Shown here in pieces: positions 1-8,962 of a DNA stretch of 49,898 nt. The stretch comes from Bacteroidetes bacterium QS_9_68_14 (GTDB taxonomy: Bacteria; Bacteroidota; Rhodothermia; Rhodothermales; Salinibacteraceae): contig PXTT01000055.1 in assembly GCA_003022535.1 (NCBI GenBank), positions 3,235-53,132 on the forward strand. The letters run 5' to 3'. Under the pieces are notes generated by a model, which was given only the letters and a program-made list of their open reading frames with translations, was not told the DNA's origin and ran no database searches. The translations under genes and the position numbers were made by a program. The stretch's first letter is position 1, and each line of letters opens with the position of its first letter.

Positions 1-539
1 CCGTCGAGGCGGGCGCTTTCGAGCTCGGCGCCTTCGAGGTTGGCTCCGGCCAGGAGCGAGCCGCCGAGCGCGGCCCGCCGCAGGGTGGCCCCTTTGAGCG
101 TGGCGCCCCAAAGGTTCGAGTCGCCCAGCTGCACGTTCTCGAGGCTGGCGCCTTCAAGGTAGGCCTCCGGCAGCTCCAGCCCCTTGGTCACGCCGCTGCG
201 GTTGAGCCGCCGCACGTTGCTGACGATACGGTGGGAGGCCACCGGCGAGTGCCAGCCGAGGGCGTCTTCGATTTCCTCGCGGTAGCGGTTCTTGCGCTCG
301 CGCCGGTCGGCCACGTGGCTCAGCCACAGGAGCAGCCAGCCCAGGATCAGCAGATCCAGCAAGATGCCGTAGGACTCGGCCACGAGGTTGACCTTGAGCT
401 CATCGACGGCCGAGGAAAAGAAAAACGGTAGCGATACCGGCACGACCAGCGCGGCGGTGAGCAGAAACACGATGAACACCATCAGCACCGGGCTCTCGGC
501 CGCGAGCTGCTCGAACTTGTCTTGGAGCCGCTTTTTCAT
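1..539 (-). CDS. Pentapeptide-repeat membrane protein (partial, cut by window start)
   Basis: This gene is absent from the ORF track because its 3' end lies outside the window. I read it on the minus strand from an ATG at 539. The visible 179 residues begin MKKRLQDKFEQLAAE, followed by two hydrophobic segments at roughly residues 17-40 and 57-75 that look like membrane helices. A short charged linker (ADRRERKNRYREE) follows. From about residue 125 there is a run of A(N/T/S)Lxx pentapeptides such as GATLKGATLRRAALGG and GANLEGAELESARLDG, the signature of right-handed beta-helix pentapeptide proteins. Family members are structural or protein-binding and no reaction can be assigned. The arrangement, a two-helix anchor followed by a cytoplasmic beta-helix, is clear, but the total length is unknown. 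Confidence 0.8.
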   Translation of the reverse strand, partial: MKKRLQDKFEQLAAESPVLMVFIVFLLTAALVVPVSLPFFFSSAVDELKVNLVAESYGILLDLLILGWLLLWLSHVADRRERKNRYREEIEDALGWHSPVASHRIVSNVRRLNRSGVTKGLELPEAYLEGASLENVQLGDSNLWGATLKGATLRRAALGGSLLAGANLEGAELESARLD

Positions 540-982
540 GAGAGGGGAGAAAAAGGATGAGTGAGTACCAGAAGGGAGAACGCACACCGCAGGCGAACGT
601 GCCGGGCCGAGACGAAACGGTACGTGCCGGTCATTCCACGCGGAGGGCGCCCCGCCCGAGGGCGGCGGCCGAGGGGCTGCTGGGAAACGTAGGACGACCG
701 AGTGAGATCAAAAACCCGGCCACATTGCGCGGGCCCCTCGTGTAGACTTGCGAGATTGGACATGCGAGATTATTTGCAAGATGCGCGCGGGCGGCCTCCC
801 GCCTGGCGTGGCCACCTCGCAGAGACGCGAGAGGGCCCAAGGTCGTGCCCCGGAGCGCTCGCGTGCGCCTGGGAAACGTGATCTTTACAAAACCGGTGGC
901 GGCTGCCCCGTATGCTTACGAAAGCGTCGCCCCGCGACGCCCTTTTCGCGCTGTAGCTTTTTTTCCCGACGGTCACCTTGTC
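540..982. other. Intergenic region without a supported gene
   Basis: This 443-base spacer separates the divergent pentapeptide and small membrane protein genes, so promoters for both must lie here. Short track ORFs (557-745 and others) have no protein-like composition. A direct repeat TGCGAGATT occurs at 749-757 and 763-771 (14-base offset), just before an A/T-richer TTATTTG stretch. I could not match a full Bacteroidota TTG/TAnnTTTG promoter. Confidence 0.4.
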
Positions 983-1276
983 ATGAATACGTACTTTCTC
1001 GTCTACCTGATCGGGTATGGGCTCATGATCGTCGCCGTGTGGCTGGGCCTCGATGCGGCGGGCGTTTCGCAGACCTGGAAGCTCGTGGCGGCCGCCTTCC
1101 TGCTGGGGCTGGGCATGTGGCGGCGGCCCGCGGCAGGCCGGGGGGGCCTCTCCACAGCAGCAAGGCAACCCGCAGCAAGGCGGAGCACAGCAGCAAGGCA
1201 GCGGGGGCACGCAGGGCAACGCTCCGCAGCAAGAGGGTTCCTCACAAAATTGACGCCCCGAAGGGGGCAGCGCTGA
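983..1276 (+). CDS. Small membrane protein with Gln/Gly-rich tail, probably frameshifted
   Basis: The ATG at 983 (not the track start at 845) gives MNTYFLVYLIGYGLMIVAVWLGLDAAGVSQTWK followed by a second hydrophobic stretch LVAAAFLLGLGM, so two membrane segments in about 45 residues. After that the open frame turns into arginine-rich sequence. The next frame instead reads SPQQQGNPQQGGAQQQGSGG...QQEGSSQN and stops at 1253, a much more protein-like hydrophilic tail. The switch falls at a run of seven G (1140-1146). Removing one G joins the two parts into a product ending at 1253. The function is unknown and I recognise no family. Either a single-base assembly error or a real slippage site would explain it. 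The gene lies 160 bp upstream of the flavoprotein in the same orientation. Confidence 0.55.
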   Translation: MNTYFLVYLIGYGLMIVAVWLGLDAAGVSQTWKLVAAAFLLGLGMWRRPAAGRGGLSTAARQPAARRSTAARQRGHAGQRSAARGFLTKLTPRRGQR

Positions 1277-1438
1277 CTGGACCGCGGGCGGGCGGAAACT
1301 CTGCCCGGCCAGGTCGTTGGCAAGGGGGCGTGCCCGTTCGCTCCCTGCCGGGATCGCTCTGCGCCTGTGCGTAGGAAAGACGCGGCGCCTCGCGCTCTCC
1401 CCCTCCTCTCGTCCTGCGGACGCTGTAGGCCACGCGGC

Positions 1439-3286
1439 ATGTGGGACTCGATCCGCGACGGGCTGGTGACGCTGGCCGAGCAGTACGGCGTCAACCCGGT
1501 CGTATTCGTGGCCATCTACCTGAGCACGATCCCGCTCTACGTGGCGGCCATCGGCTGGGTGGTGCGGCGGCTGTTGCGCGGGCGCTCCTATCTGGTGCCG
1601 GCCACGCTGGCGGCGGGGCTTTACCTGTCTTCCTACATCTACGTGCTCGTGGAGGGGCGCAACCTGCCGCTCTGGGTCTACGGGGCGATGGTCGTCATGA
1701 TCGGCGGGGGCGGCTACTTTACGATCCAGAACATCCGCAAGCGCGCGGGGATGAGCCCGAAGGACTGCACGCACGACCTCATCGTGATTGGCGGCGGGGC
1801 GGCGGGGCTCACGGCGGCGCGCTTCGGGGCACGTATCGGAGCCAAGACGCTGCTGGTCGAGCAAGGCCACGTTGGCCAGGTCGCCGAAGGGGGCACGCCT
1901 CAGCTGGGCGGCGACGCGACGTGGAAAGGGTGCGTGCCGTCCAAGACGCTCTTGCGCAGCGCGCGAGCGGCCCACCAGCAACGCCACGCCTCGCGCTACG
2001 GCCTCGAAGACCGCGAGCCGGAGGTGGACTTCGCAACCGTCATGGAGCACGTGCGCTCGGTGCGCCAGCAGGTCTTCGACGAGCGCAGCCACCCGGACCA
2101 CCTCCGAGCGCTGGGAGCAGAGGTGCGCGCGGGGCGGGCGCGCTTTCTGGGGCCGCACACCGTCGAGATCGAGCAGGGCGACGGTGTGCACACTGCCAGC
2201 GCGCGCTACCTCATCGTCGCCGGCGGGGGCGCCCCGAAGCCCCCGCCCATCGAAGGGCTCGACCAGACGCCCCACCTCACCAGCGCGTCGCTCTTCGAGA
2301 TCAGCCGCCGGCCGAGGCGCCTGCTGATCCTGGGCGCCGGCTCCATCGGGACGGAGATGGCGCAGGCGTTCCAGCGGCTGGGCTCGCAGGTAACGGTCGT
2401 GGAAGAAAGCGAGCGCATGCTCTCGAAAGACGACCCCGAGATGACCGGGCGCTTGCGCGAGCGGCTCGAAGCGGAGGGCGTGCGCTTCCGGCTTGGCGTT
2501 TCCGTGGAGCGCGTCAGCGAGCACGGCGCGGAGGAGGGCCTCGCCAGCGCCGTTTTCGCGGACATCCACCCCCGCGGTGACGGCGGCGAGCCCGAGCGCA
2601 TCGAGGCTGACGCGCTGCTGGTGGCGACCGGGCGCAGGGCAGCCCTCGAGGCGTTGCACCTAGAGGCCGCCGGCATCGAGCATACCGACCGCGGCGTGAC
2701 CGTCAGCAGCCGGTGCCGCACCAGCCAGCGCCACATCTACGCCGCCGGCGACGTGACCGGGCGCTACCAGTTTACCCACATGAGCGAGCATATGGCGCGC
2801 GTGGCCGCCGTCAACGCGCTCCTGAAGGTGCCCCTGACCCTCGACACCGACCACGTGCCCTGGGTTACCTTCACCGACCCCGAGCTGGCGCACGTCGGCG
2901 CCACGCGGCAGCAGCTCGACGATGAGGGGACCGACTACGAGGTGCACCGCTTCGACTACGAGGGGCTCGACCGCGCCGCCGCCGAAGGCGAGCCGGAGGG
3001 CCTCATCAAGGTGTACGCCACCGAGTGGCGTGGCAAGGTCCTCGGCGCCACGGTGCTGGGCGCGCGCGCCGGCGAGCTGATCTGCGAGTACGCCGTGGCC
3101 ATGAAGCACGGCGTGAGCCTGCACCGCCTGGCCAACACGGTGCACCCGTATCCCACTTACGGCCTCGCCGCCCGCCGCGCCGCCGACCGCTGGTACGCCA
3201 GCAAGCACACGGGCCGCATCGCCGGCTGGATCAAGCGCATCTTTGACTACAAAGGCGAAGTCACCGACCCCGAGCACCTGGCGTAG
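1439..3286 (+). CDS. Membrane-anchored FAD-dependent pyridine nucleotide-disulfide oxidoreductase (MerA/Lpd-like) lacking one redox Cys
   Basis: I start at the internal ATG 1439 (MWDSIRDG), giving 615 aa. Residues 1-100 form a separate N-terminal domain with three hydrophobic segments (about 20-40, 51-71, 78-95). The class I flavin disulfide reductase fold follows: FAD-binding GGGAAGLTAARFG (118-130), NAD-binding GAGSIGTEMAQAF, the second FAD motif YAAGDV, and a C-terminal dimerisation domain with HPYPTYG. Mercuric-reductase-like relatives carry GGDCTWxGCVPSK. Here the sequence reads GGDATWKGCVPSK, so the first active-site cysteine is Ala160 (codon gcg) and only Cys165 remains. The usual His-Glu pair is also changed (no Glu after HPYPT). 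A dithiol/disulfide cycle therefore seems impossible without another thiol. It may be an NAD(P)H:quinone-type or single-Cys oxidoreductase at the membrane. The fold is certain and the substrate unknown. Confidence 0.85.
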   Translation: MWDSIRDGLVTLAEQYGVNPVVFVAIYLSTIPLYVAAIGWVVRRLLRGRSYLVPATLAAGLYLSSYIYVLVEGRNLPLWVYGAMVVMIGGGGYFTIQNIRKRAGMSPKDCTHDLIVIGGGAAGLTAARFGARIGAKTLLVEQGHVGQVAEGGTPQLGGDATWKGCVPSKTLLRSARAAHQQRHASRYGLEDREPEVDFATVMEHVRSVRQQVFDERSHPDHLRALGAEVRAGRARFLGPHTVEIEQGDGVHTASARYLIVAGGGAPKPPPIEGLDQTPHLTSASLFEISRRPRRLLILGAGSIGTEMAQAFQRLGSQVTVVEESERMLSKDDPEMTGRLRERLEAEGVRFRLGVSVERVSEHGAEEGLASAVFADIHPRGDGGEPERIEADALLVATGRRAALEALHLEAAGIEHTDRGVTVSSRCRTSQRHIYAAGDVTGRYQFTHMSEHMARVAAVNALLKVPLTLDTDHVPWVTFTDPELAHVGATRQQLDDEGTDYEVHRFDYEGLDRAAAEGEPEGLIKVYATEWRGKVLGATVLGARAGELICEYAVAMKHGVSLHRLANTVHPYPTYGLAARRAADRWYASKHTGRIAGWIKRIFDYKGEVTDPEHLA

Positions 3287-3533
3287 CGCGGCGAGGGCGC
3301 GCAGCGCGACCAGGGCGGTAGGGGCGGTGACGCTTCGAGTACTCAGAGCGATTTCCCTGCGCCCCGCCGGCCCCGAGGCAGCAACCCTGAGGCAGCAAGC
3401 GCGTGGCTTTTTGCAGGCGCCGTGCGCTCGCGTCGCGCTGCCGTGCCTTCGCACCCCGGCCCCGCGAACGCCGCGGGCGCCTCGCCGTTGGCTCAGGTCC
3501 GCGCACTGGTCTTCCCTCTTCCCCGCTCCCGAG

Positions 3534-3878
3534 ATGCCGACCGCCCCCGGCCCCGCCACTGACGGAACCGCGACTGAGCCGCAGAACGTGCTCGGCGACG
3601 CCCTCCAGCCGTGCAGCCAGGACCCCGTGACCGGCTTCTACCGCAGCGGCGCCTGCGAGACGGGGCCGCAGGACTTGGGCGCGCACGTCGTCTGCGCTCA
3701 GATGACCGAGGACTTCCTGCGCTTCACGAAGCGGCAGGGCAACGACCTCTCCTCGCCGCGCCCGCGAATGGGGTTTCCGGGCCTCGACCCTGGCGACCAG
3801 TGGTGCCTGTGCGCGGCGCGCTGGCAGGAGGCGCTGGACCTGGAGGACTTGCGCAGCCACGCGGTAGAGGCGGAGTGA
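3534..3878 (+). CDS. DUF2237 family protein
   Basis: The track ORF opens at 3243, but homology-like sequence begins at the ATG 3534 (MPTAPGP), giving 114 aa. The body NVLGDALQPCSQDPVTGFYRSGACETGPQDLG, followed by VVCAQMTEDFLRFTKRQGNDLS and GFPGLDPGDQWCLCAARWQEA, matches what I know of DUF2237: a small conserved bacterial protein with invariant cysteines (PCS, GxCxTG, VCA, WCLCA) and no assigned function. It is complete at family length. It converges on the minus-strand PLP decarboxylase, 87 bp away. The 247-bp spacer before it holds only GC-rich sequence with a short direct repeat (GAGGCAGCAA twice). Confidence 0.85.
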   Translation: MPTAPGPATDGTATEPQNVLGDALQPCSQDPVTGFYRSGACETGPQDLGAHVVCAQMTEDFLRFTKRQGNDLSSPRPRMGFPGLDPGDQWCLCAARWQEALDLEDLRSHAVEAE

Positions 3879-3965
3879 CCTCCGCGTGGGCGGAGTCGTG
3901 GGCCCGCCTTCGCTTTCGGCGTAGCGCCCACGCTTTCGGCATAGCGCCCAAGCCGGCCGTTGCGC

Positions 3966-5423
3966 TCACGAACGGACCGCTCTGCACGCTTCCGCCACGC
4001 GTCCGTGCAGGCGCTCGACCTCGTTTTCGTGCTCGGGCTTCATCAAGACGCTGCGCAAGACGGCGGCCTCCTCTTGGTCGGCCTCGAGGTCGGGGAAGTG
4101 AGCGCGCAGCGTCTCGGCGCTCACGCGGTAGAGGCTCAGAAACACCGGGTCGTCGTCGCTCGCCATCAGCCGGTCGAAGACGCGCCGGCTGGCACGATCT
4201 ACCGCCGAGAGCGTGGCGGCACGCGGCTCGGGGAAGAAGCAGAGGATGTCCGTCTCCGGCGCAGAAAGCAGCCGCAACGCGCCCGACGCCTCGATGCGTG
4301 TGGCCCAGCGCCGCGCCGCGCGCAGGCAGGCGCCCAGCACCGGGCCCAGCCCGTCGCGCGCTTCGAGCGGCAGGCAGCGTAGCGTCAGCCAGAGCGCCCC
4401 GGCGGCGGCCCCGGCGCGCGAGCATTCGAGGCTGATTTCGCCAAGGTGAAGCGCGTCGGAGGTGAAGTAGGTGTACGGTGAGTCGTGCTGGTAGAAGCGT
4501 CCCACGTCGGGATCGCGGAAAAGCACCGCCCCGCACCCGTAGGGCTGGAGGCCGTGCTTGTGCGGGTCGATGGCGACGGAGTCGCACGCCGCCAGCGCGC
4601 GGAAAGGCGCTTTGGGGAAGCCCTCCGGCGCCACGGCATCTTCCCCGGAGAGCAACGCAAAGAAGCCGCCGTAGGCCGCGTCGGCGTGGAGGCGCGCCCC
4701 GTACCGGCGGCAGAGCGGCACGATCTCCGACAGGGGGTCTACCGCGCCGCGGCCCGTCGTGCCGGGCGTGGCCACGACCGTGCCGACCGCTCCGTCCGCG
4801 AGCGCGTCTTCGAGCGCGCCGAGGTCCATGCGCCCGGCGTCGTCGGTCGGGAGGGCGAGCGTCTCGACGCCCAGCACGCCGGCCATACGCGAGTGCGTGT
4901 AGTGCGCCGCCTCGCTGACGGCGATTTTCTGCCTCGGCGCGGCCAGTTCGCGGGCCACCCAGAGGGCTTCGAGGTTGGCCACGGTGCCGCCGCCGGTGAG
5001 GTGGCCCAGCGCCTCGGAAGGCAGGCCGAGCATCGCGGCGAGATCGCCGATGACTTCTTGTTCCATCTGTCCGGTCGGTGGGCCGCCGTCGAGGGCATGG
5101 TTGTTGGGGTTGATGCGCTGCGCCGCCGCGTAGGCGGCCGTGGCGACCGGGTGCGGGGGCTTGAGCATCTGCCCGGCGTAGCGCGGGTGGAAAAACGGAT
5201 AGTTGCCCGGCGCCTGGCCCTCGGGGTCGGCCGTGAGGCGATCCAGGTAGGCGCCCATTGCCGCGTCCAGGCGCTCCGGCGCCACGCCGAGCGACGGGTG
5301 CGGGTCGTAGTCGGCCCAGCCGGCTTCCCAGTCGTCAATGGCGTCCATCGCGCGGGCGAGCAGGGCGCGAACATCGGGGACACGGGCGTCGTCTTCTTCG
5401 GACATGAGAGCGTCTTCGGGCAT
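3966..5423 (-). CDS. Group II PLP-dependent amino acid decarboxylase
   Basis: The product is a 485-aa fold-type I PLP enzyme of the glutamate/aspartate/tyrosine decarboxylase superfamily. Visible landmarks are HLTGGGTVANLEAL (phosphate binding), EAAHYTH (His stacking on the PLP ring), HADAAYGG (Asp to the pyridine nitrogen) and SVAIDPHKHGLQPYGCG with the Schiff-base Lys. The N-terminal NxxNPxxH region is represented by YPFFHPRYAGQMLKPPHPVA. The start is uncertain: ATG 5423 (MPEDALMSEE) or ATG 5405 (MSEEDD), with no clear ribosome binding site. It would release CO2 from an amino acid to give an amine, but the substrate cannot be read from sequence. It is divergent from ino1 across about 170 bp, so it may share regulation with the inositol cluster. 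Confidence 0.85.
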   Translation of the reverse strand: MPEDALMSEEDDARVPDVRALLARAMDAIDDWEAGWADYDPHPSLGVAPERLDAAMGAYLDRLTADPEGQAPGNYPFFHPRYAGQMLKPPHPVATAAYAAAQRINPNNHALDGGPPTGQMEQEVIGDLAAMLGLPSEALGHLTGGGTVANLEALWVARELAAPRQKIAVSEAAHYTHSRMAGVLGVETLALPTDDAGRMDLGALEDALADGAVGTVVATPGTTGRGAVDPLSEIVPLCRRYGARLHADAAYGGFFALLSGEDAVAPEGFPKAPFRALAACDSVAIDPHKHGLQPYGCGAVLFRDPDVGRFYQHDSPYTYFTSDALHLGEISLECSRAGAAAGALWLTLRCLPLEARDGLGPVLGACLRAARRWATRIEASGALRLLSAPETDILCFFPEPRAATLSAVDRASRRVFDRLMASDDDPVFLSLYRVSAETLRAHFPDLEADQEEAAVLRSVLMKPEHENEVERLHGRVAEACRAVRS

Positions 5424-5504
5424 GGGGGTGCGGGGGTGCAAACGAAACCTGGGAGCCACGCCAGACTTCCACAACATCGACCGCTTGGCCGATCCTTCAA
5501 CACG

Positions 5505-5527
5505 GACCGCGAACCACGAACCGACGG
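5505..5527. repeat. Spacer repeat of the CGAACCACGAA type
   Basis: The sequence GCGAACCACGAACCGACGG lies between the divergent decarboxylase and ino1 genes. A close relative, ACGAACCACGAACAACGAA, stands immediately before the start codon of the YcaO fusion gene (8944-8962). These are short low-complexity intergenic units and not coding. Confidence 0.45.
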
Positions 5528-5593
5528 AACTTCTGGGTCGCTCGCGCGAAGGGCATACCTGTCAAGTCGCTTGCAGTATCCCTCCCGAAGTAG

Positions 5594-6874
<1,281 letters not shown>

Positions 6875-6928
6875 GGTTTTTCGTGTTCCGTTGGCCGTCC
6901 ACTCGCTTCGCTCGTTGAGCCGTTGATC

Positions 6929-7821
6929 GTGTCTCGGACGGAAACGAGGTTGTCGCAAGAGGAAGGACATTCGTCGTTTGGCGAAGGGGTGCTGGCGCCG
7001 CTGGCGCCGCTCTTCCGGGAGATCGTCAATCTGAAGCGGGTGCGCCCGGCTCGCACGACTCCTCACAGCTTGGCGGAGCGGCTCTTTCTGCGAAGCTGGG
7101 CGGCGCTGGCGGAGGGCGAAGGGGCTGAGGCCGTGATGCGGCGCGAGGGGGCCGGGGCGCTGGTGGCCACGCGCCTGGCGGGGGTCGACGCGGGCGTCAT
7201 GAAAGAGCACGACCTGCCGCCCGACCGGCAGCGCGACGTGCTTTCGCGCGCCTTCGAGGTCGCCGCCGCGCCCGTCGAGGACGGCCTGGCCGACCGGCTC
7301 GAAGACGCGTTGCTCGAGGGTCCCAGCGATGCCTCAGAAGACGATAAGCGTGAAAGCGACGCCCCGGCCCCCGCTCGCGCGTTGCTCGACCAGCCGCGCG
7401 CCGGCGTCACCTGCCCGGGCAAGGAGCGCCTCGTGCTCGCCCCGCCCGAGAGCCACGCCGACCACTGCGCCGCCGTCGCCGTGATGGCCGCGCTGCTGGC
7501 CCCTGCCGCCGGCGCCGATCCCGCTGAAGCCTTCTTCACGGGGCTCGTGCACCACCTCCACAACGCCACCCTGCCCGATGCGGGCCACGCCGGCGACGTG
7601 CTCCTCGGTGACGCAAAAGACACGCTTACCGGAGCGGCCCGCGAGCGTGCCTTGAAGGCGTTGCCGCCGCCGCTGGCGGGTCGCGCCGAGGCGGCCCTCG
7701 CCCCCGTAGATCGCCCGCCCGAGGGCGAGCGCGCCACGCCGCTGGCGAGGGCCTTCCATGCCGCCGACGCCCTCGACCGCAGCAGGCCGTGCTGGCCGAC
7801 GCCGACGTGGCGGGCTGGTAG
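6929..7821 (+). CDS. HD-like domain protein with altered motif; 3' end frameshifted
   Basis: The track ORF runs to 8416, but its tail past about 7780 is shadow sequence over the next gene. The natural end appears one frame over: after RAFHAADALDR the other frame gives QQAVLADADVAGW and a stop at 7821, so one base seems missing near 7778. Start codons GTG 6929 or TTG 6923 are both possible. The core ESHADHCAAVAVMAALL and GLVHHLHNATLPDAGHAGD resembles the HD phosphohydrolase superfamily, with His residues placed as in H...HD, but the diagnostic HD reads HH. Metal binding may use the extra histidines, or the protein may not be a hydrolase. The N-terminal half (about 150 residues) is helical, charged and unrecognised. 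Its place after ino1 suggests action on a cyclitol or cyclitol phosphate. Confidence 0.6.
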
Positions 7822-7876
7822 ATGGGGGCTGCCGCGAACAAACGACACAGCAACGCGAAAACGCCCGGGCCGAAGA

Positions 7877-7915
7877 ACCATCCGCCATCCACAGTCAAGT
7901 GAGCGAAGTGAACGG
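7877..7915. repeat. Spacer repeat overlapping a start codon
   Basis: The string ACCATCCGCCATCCACAGTCAAGTGAGCGAAGTGAACGG stands where the Gfo/Idh gene begins. It resembles the CCATCGACCATCTAC spacer at 11520-11549 and the ACTCGCTTCGCTCGTTGAG spacer at 6901-6918 in reverse orientation. It makes the exact start of the following gene hard to fix. Confidence 0.35.
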
Positions 7916-8942
7916 ACCGTCCACCAACACCCGCTGGGCGCTCGTCGGCTGCGGGTGGGTGGCGCGCGACTTCGTGGCCCCAGCGCTGCGCGCTTCGGGC
8001 AGGACCCGGCTCGCCGCCGCCTGCGACCCCGACCCCGAAGCGCTCGCTACGGTCGCGCCGGAGGGCAGCAGCACCGCGCACTTCGCCGAGCTGGGCGCGC
8101 TCTTGGCGGAAACCGACGTGGACGCCGTCTACGTCGCCACGCCCAACCACACGCATTCCGCTCTCGTGCGGGAAGCCGCCGAGGCGGGCGCCCGGGGCAT
8201 CCTTTGCGAAAAGCCGATGGCGCGCACGCCCGCCGAGGCCGAGGCGATGCTCGCGGCGTGCGAGGAGGCGGGCGCGACCTACGCCACCGCCTTCGACCAG
8301 CGCTTTCACCCGGCGCACCGGCGCCTGCGCGAAATGATTGCCGAAGGCGCGCTGGGCACGGTCACGCAGGTGCGCATCCACTACGCCTGCTGGACGCCGC
8401 CGGAGTGGACGCCTGACCCCGACCACCCGCACGACAACTGGCGCGCCGACCCTCAGCGCGCCGGCGGCGGGGCCTTCCTTGACCTCGCCCCGCACGGCCT
8501 CGACCTCACGCAGATGCTCCTGGGCGAAAAGGTCGCCGAGGCGACCGCATTTTTGCAGCACCGCCGCGTGCACGACTACGACGTGGACGACGCGGCCACG
8601 CTCGCCGGGCGGACCGCGAGCGGCGCGCTCCTCTCGCTCGATGTGGCCTACAACTGCCCCGACGCCTACCCGCGCCGCCGCCTCGAAGTGATCGGCACCG
8701 AGGCGCGTGCTTTCGCCCAGAACACAATGGGCCAGGACGCCGGCGGCACGCTCACGCTGACCCGCCCCGACGGGAGCGAGCAACGCGTGGCCTTCGACCG
8801 AGAGCGCGAGCCCTTCGCCGGCCAGATCGAGGCATTTACGCAAGCCCTCCAGGCGGGCGAGCCGTTCGGCTTTCCTCCCGAGCGCGACCTGCACACGATG
8901 CGGCTCTTGGCGGCGGCCCCCAGCAACGCGACCGTTTCCTGA
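7899..8942 (+). CDS. Gfo/Idh/MocA family NAD(P)-dependent oxidoreductase
   Basis: From GTG 7899 (or GTG 7908) the product is about 347 aa. The Rossmann motif is WALVGCGWVARDF. The family lysine motif is present as LCEKPMA (about residue 105), and the C-terminal catalytic block reads GGGAFLDLAPHGLDL with the expected Asp and His. Members oxidise or reduce sugars and cyclitols, including inositol dehydrogenase. In this cluster an inositol or amino-sugar substrate is the simplest guess. The extreme C-terminus (LLAAAPSNATVS) is a few residues shorter than usual. The next gene starts 20 bp downstream, so co-transcription is likely. The identity of the family is secure and the substrate is inference. 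Confidence 0.9.
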   Translation: MSEVNGPSTNTRWALVGCGWVARDFVAPALRASGRTRLAAACDPDPEALATVAPEGSSTAHFAELGALLAETDVDAVYVATPNHTHSALVREAAEAGARGILCEKPMARTPAEAEAMLAACEEAGATYATAFDQRFHPAHRRLREMIAEGALGTVTQVRIHYACWTPPEWTPDPDHPHDNWRADPQRAGGGAFLDLAPHGLDLTQMLLGEKVAEATAFLQHRRVHDYDVDDAATLAGRTASGALLSLDVAYNCPDAYPRRRLEVIGTEARAFAQNTMGQDAGGTLTLTRPDGSEQRVAFDREREPFAGQIEAFTQALQAGEPFGFPPERDLHTMRLLAAAPSNATVS

Positions 8943-8962
8943 AAACGAACCACGAACAACGA

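Noticed and set aside
746-778. Bacteroidota promoter (TTG-N20-TTATTTG)
   Set aside because: The -7 element does not match TAnnTTTG and the spacing fit is weak; only a direct repeat is certain.
983-1276. Programmed ribosomal frameshifting at the seven-G run
   Set aside because: No downstream stem-loop or recognised slippery heptamer was evident; an indel is simpler.
770-2659. 629-aa minus-strand ORF opposite the flavoprotein
   Set aside because: Antisense shadow; the plus strand shows all flavoprotein motifs.
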